Program-made: the position numbers and the translations under genes
Assembly: GCA_027019045.1 (NCBI GenBank)
Contig: JALUXI010000262.1
Span: forward strand, 1 to 6,353
Length of the DNA: 6,353 nt
Direction: 5' to 3'
DNA from: Piscirickettsiaceae bacterium
GTDB lineage: Bacteria; Pseudomonadota; Gammaproteobacteria; Thiomicrospirales; Thiomicrospiraceae
Shown here: positions 5,539 to 6,353 of the stretch, one piece after another
How positions within the stretch are numbered: the first letter of the stretch is position 1
Layout: each line of letters begins with the position of its first letter
Notes under the pieces: model-generated
Seen by the model: only the letters and a program-made list of their open reading frames with translations
What the model was told of the DNA's origin: nothing
Databases searched by the model: none

Positions 5539-6353
5539 TTAGAGCTTAATGGGCTGAGCGAATTTGACGATGTCGGCGGTGTGTTTGAGTTGTTCTTGAA
5601 TCGCTTGTTGGAAGATGGCTTGTTTGTCAGGCTCGCCGTGAATCAGGTGGATTTTGCCAAGGTGTTTGAAATGGTGCATCCAGTCGATGAGTTCGGATTG
5701 GTCTGCATGGGCGGAGAAGCCATTGACGCTGGCGACTTTGGCTTTGACGATAATTTCTTCGCCGTATATTTTGACAAACTTTGCTCCTTCAATCATTTTT
5801 CGTCCTAGCGTTCCCTGCGCTTGGTAGCCGACAAAAATGACGGTGTTGTGTTCGTTCCAGAGGCGGTGTTTAAAGTGATGTAAGATTCGCCCACCTGTAC
5901 ACATACCACTGCCAGCAATAATAATGGCGCCTTTTTCAATCGCATTGATTTTTTGTGACGCTTGGCTGGATTCAGTATAGGTGAGACTTGGGAATTCAAA
6001 GACGCCGTGAAACTGCTTTGCCATGCTTTGGCATTTGGGACTCAGGTCATGCAGGTAGCGGTCATAAACACGCGTAGCCTTGGTAGCCATGGGGGAGTCG
6101 ACAAAAATTTGACAGGGCGGTAGGGTTTGATCGAGTGTCATCTGTTTTAGGATGCAGAGAATCTCTTGGGTGCGTTCAATGGCAAAAGAGGGGATGATGA
6201 CATTGCCGTGTCGTTTGAGAGTGTGGGTGACGAGGGTTTTAAATTCCTCGACGGTCTCTTCTAAATTTTTATGGTTACGGTCGCCGTAGGTGGATTCAAT
6301 AAAGAGGTGGTTGGCATACCAGTCATAGGTGGGAGGGGGAAGGACCGGGTCAT
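5539..6353 (-). CDS. MBL-fold/beta-CASP RNA nuclease (YSH1/CPSF73-like), C-terminal part
   Basis: The last 270 residues of a metallo-beta-lactamase/beta-CASP protein; the N-terminal half, with the HxHxDH zinc motif, lies beyond the right edge. The open frame runs uninterrupted to the edge, so the in-frame ATG at 6141 is internal, not the start. Visible motifs in fragment numbering: ESTYGDRNH (19-27); PSFAIERTQE (54-63); beta-CASP motif A VDSPMA (84-89, acidic Asp85); GSGMCTGGRILHH (147-159, motif B His158); GFSAHADQSE (211-220, motif C His215); and LIHGE (236-240). These are hallmarks of the COG1236-type family related to CPSF73 and RNase J, zinc-dependent RNA endo- or exonucleases, so a role in RNA processing or decay is likely. 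The true substrate is not known from sequence. The protein ends soon after the RMMBL motifs, with no extra C-terminal domain. It converges on the chemoreceptor gene with a 70-bp gap and has no evident functional link to it. Confidence 0.93.
   Translation of the reverse strand, partial: DPVLPPPTYDWYANHLFIESTYGDRNHKNLEETVEEFKTLVTHTLKRHGNVIIPSFAIERTQEILCILKQMTLDQTLPPCQIFVDSPMATKATRVYDRYLHDLSPKCQSMAKQFHGVFEFPSLTYTESSQASQKINAIEKGAIIIAGSGMCTGGRILHHFKHRLWNEHNTVIFVGYQAQGTLGRKMIEGAKFVKIYGEEIIVKAKVASVNGFSAHADQSELIDWMHHFKHLGKIHLIHGEPDKQAIFQQAIQEQLKHTADIVKFAQPIKL

Noticed and set aside
5539..6141. A complete 200-residue nuclease starting at ATG 6141
   Set aside because: The frame continues without a stop to the right edge and encodes conserved family motifs (ESTYGDRNH, PSFAIERTQE), so this ATG is internal.

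Overview
The window looks like ordinary chromosomal DNA of a Gram-negative bacterium, most likely a motile gammaproteobacterium. The reasons are a periplasmic adaptor plus RbbA-type exporter operon, a sigma-54 promoter in front of a chemoreceptor, and Shine-Dalgarno-led, closely packed genes. Composition is moderate, roughly half GC by eye. A sulfur-oxidising Thiomicrospira/Hydrogenovibrio-like host is a possible guess, but nothing in the window proves it.

Left block (1-4173, all minus strand): an exporter operon read right to left. It encodes a HlyD-type membrane-fusion protein, then a 651-residue tandem ABC ATPase, then an ABC-2 permease whose last base or bases lie just outside the left edge. 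The set resembles the Escherichia coli yhiI-rbbA-yhhJ cluster. In E. coli RbbA the two ATPase domains and the first permease domain are one polypeptide. Here they are two genes overlapping by 23 bp. A second, YhhJ-like permease would be expected just beyond position 1. Together the proteins would form an inner-membrane exporter coupled through the adaptor to an outer-membrane channel; the cargo cannot be read from the sequence.

Divergent intergenic region (4174-4340): this short stretch is dense in signals. There is a TATAAT -10 box for the exporter operon on the minus strand and a near-consensus sigma-54 promoter (TGGCAC-N5-TTGC) for the chemoreceptor on the plus strand. Three inverted repeats could be regulator sites.

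Middle (4341-5468, plus strand): a soluble, transmembrane-free methyl-accepting chemoreceptor with a C-terminal zinc-binding CZB domain. A strong intrinsic terminator follows at 5495-5517.

Right block (5539-6353, minus strand, cut by the right edge): the C-terminal 270 residues of a metallo-beta-lactamase/beta-CASP nuclease of the CPSF/YSH1 type. It converges on the chemoreceptor. I see no RNA gene, CRISPR array, insertion sequence or integration scar.
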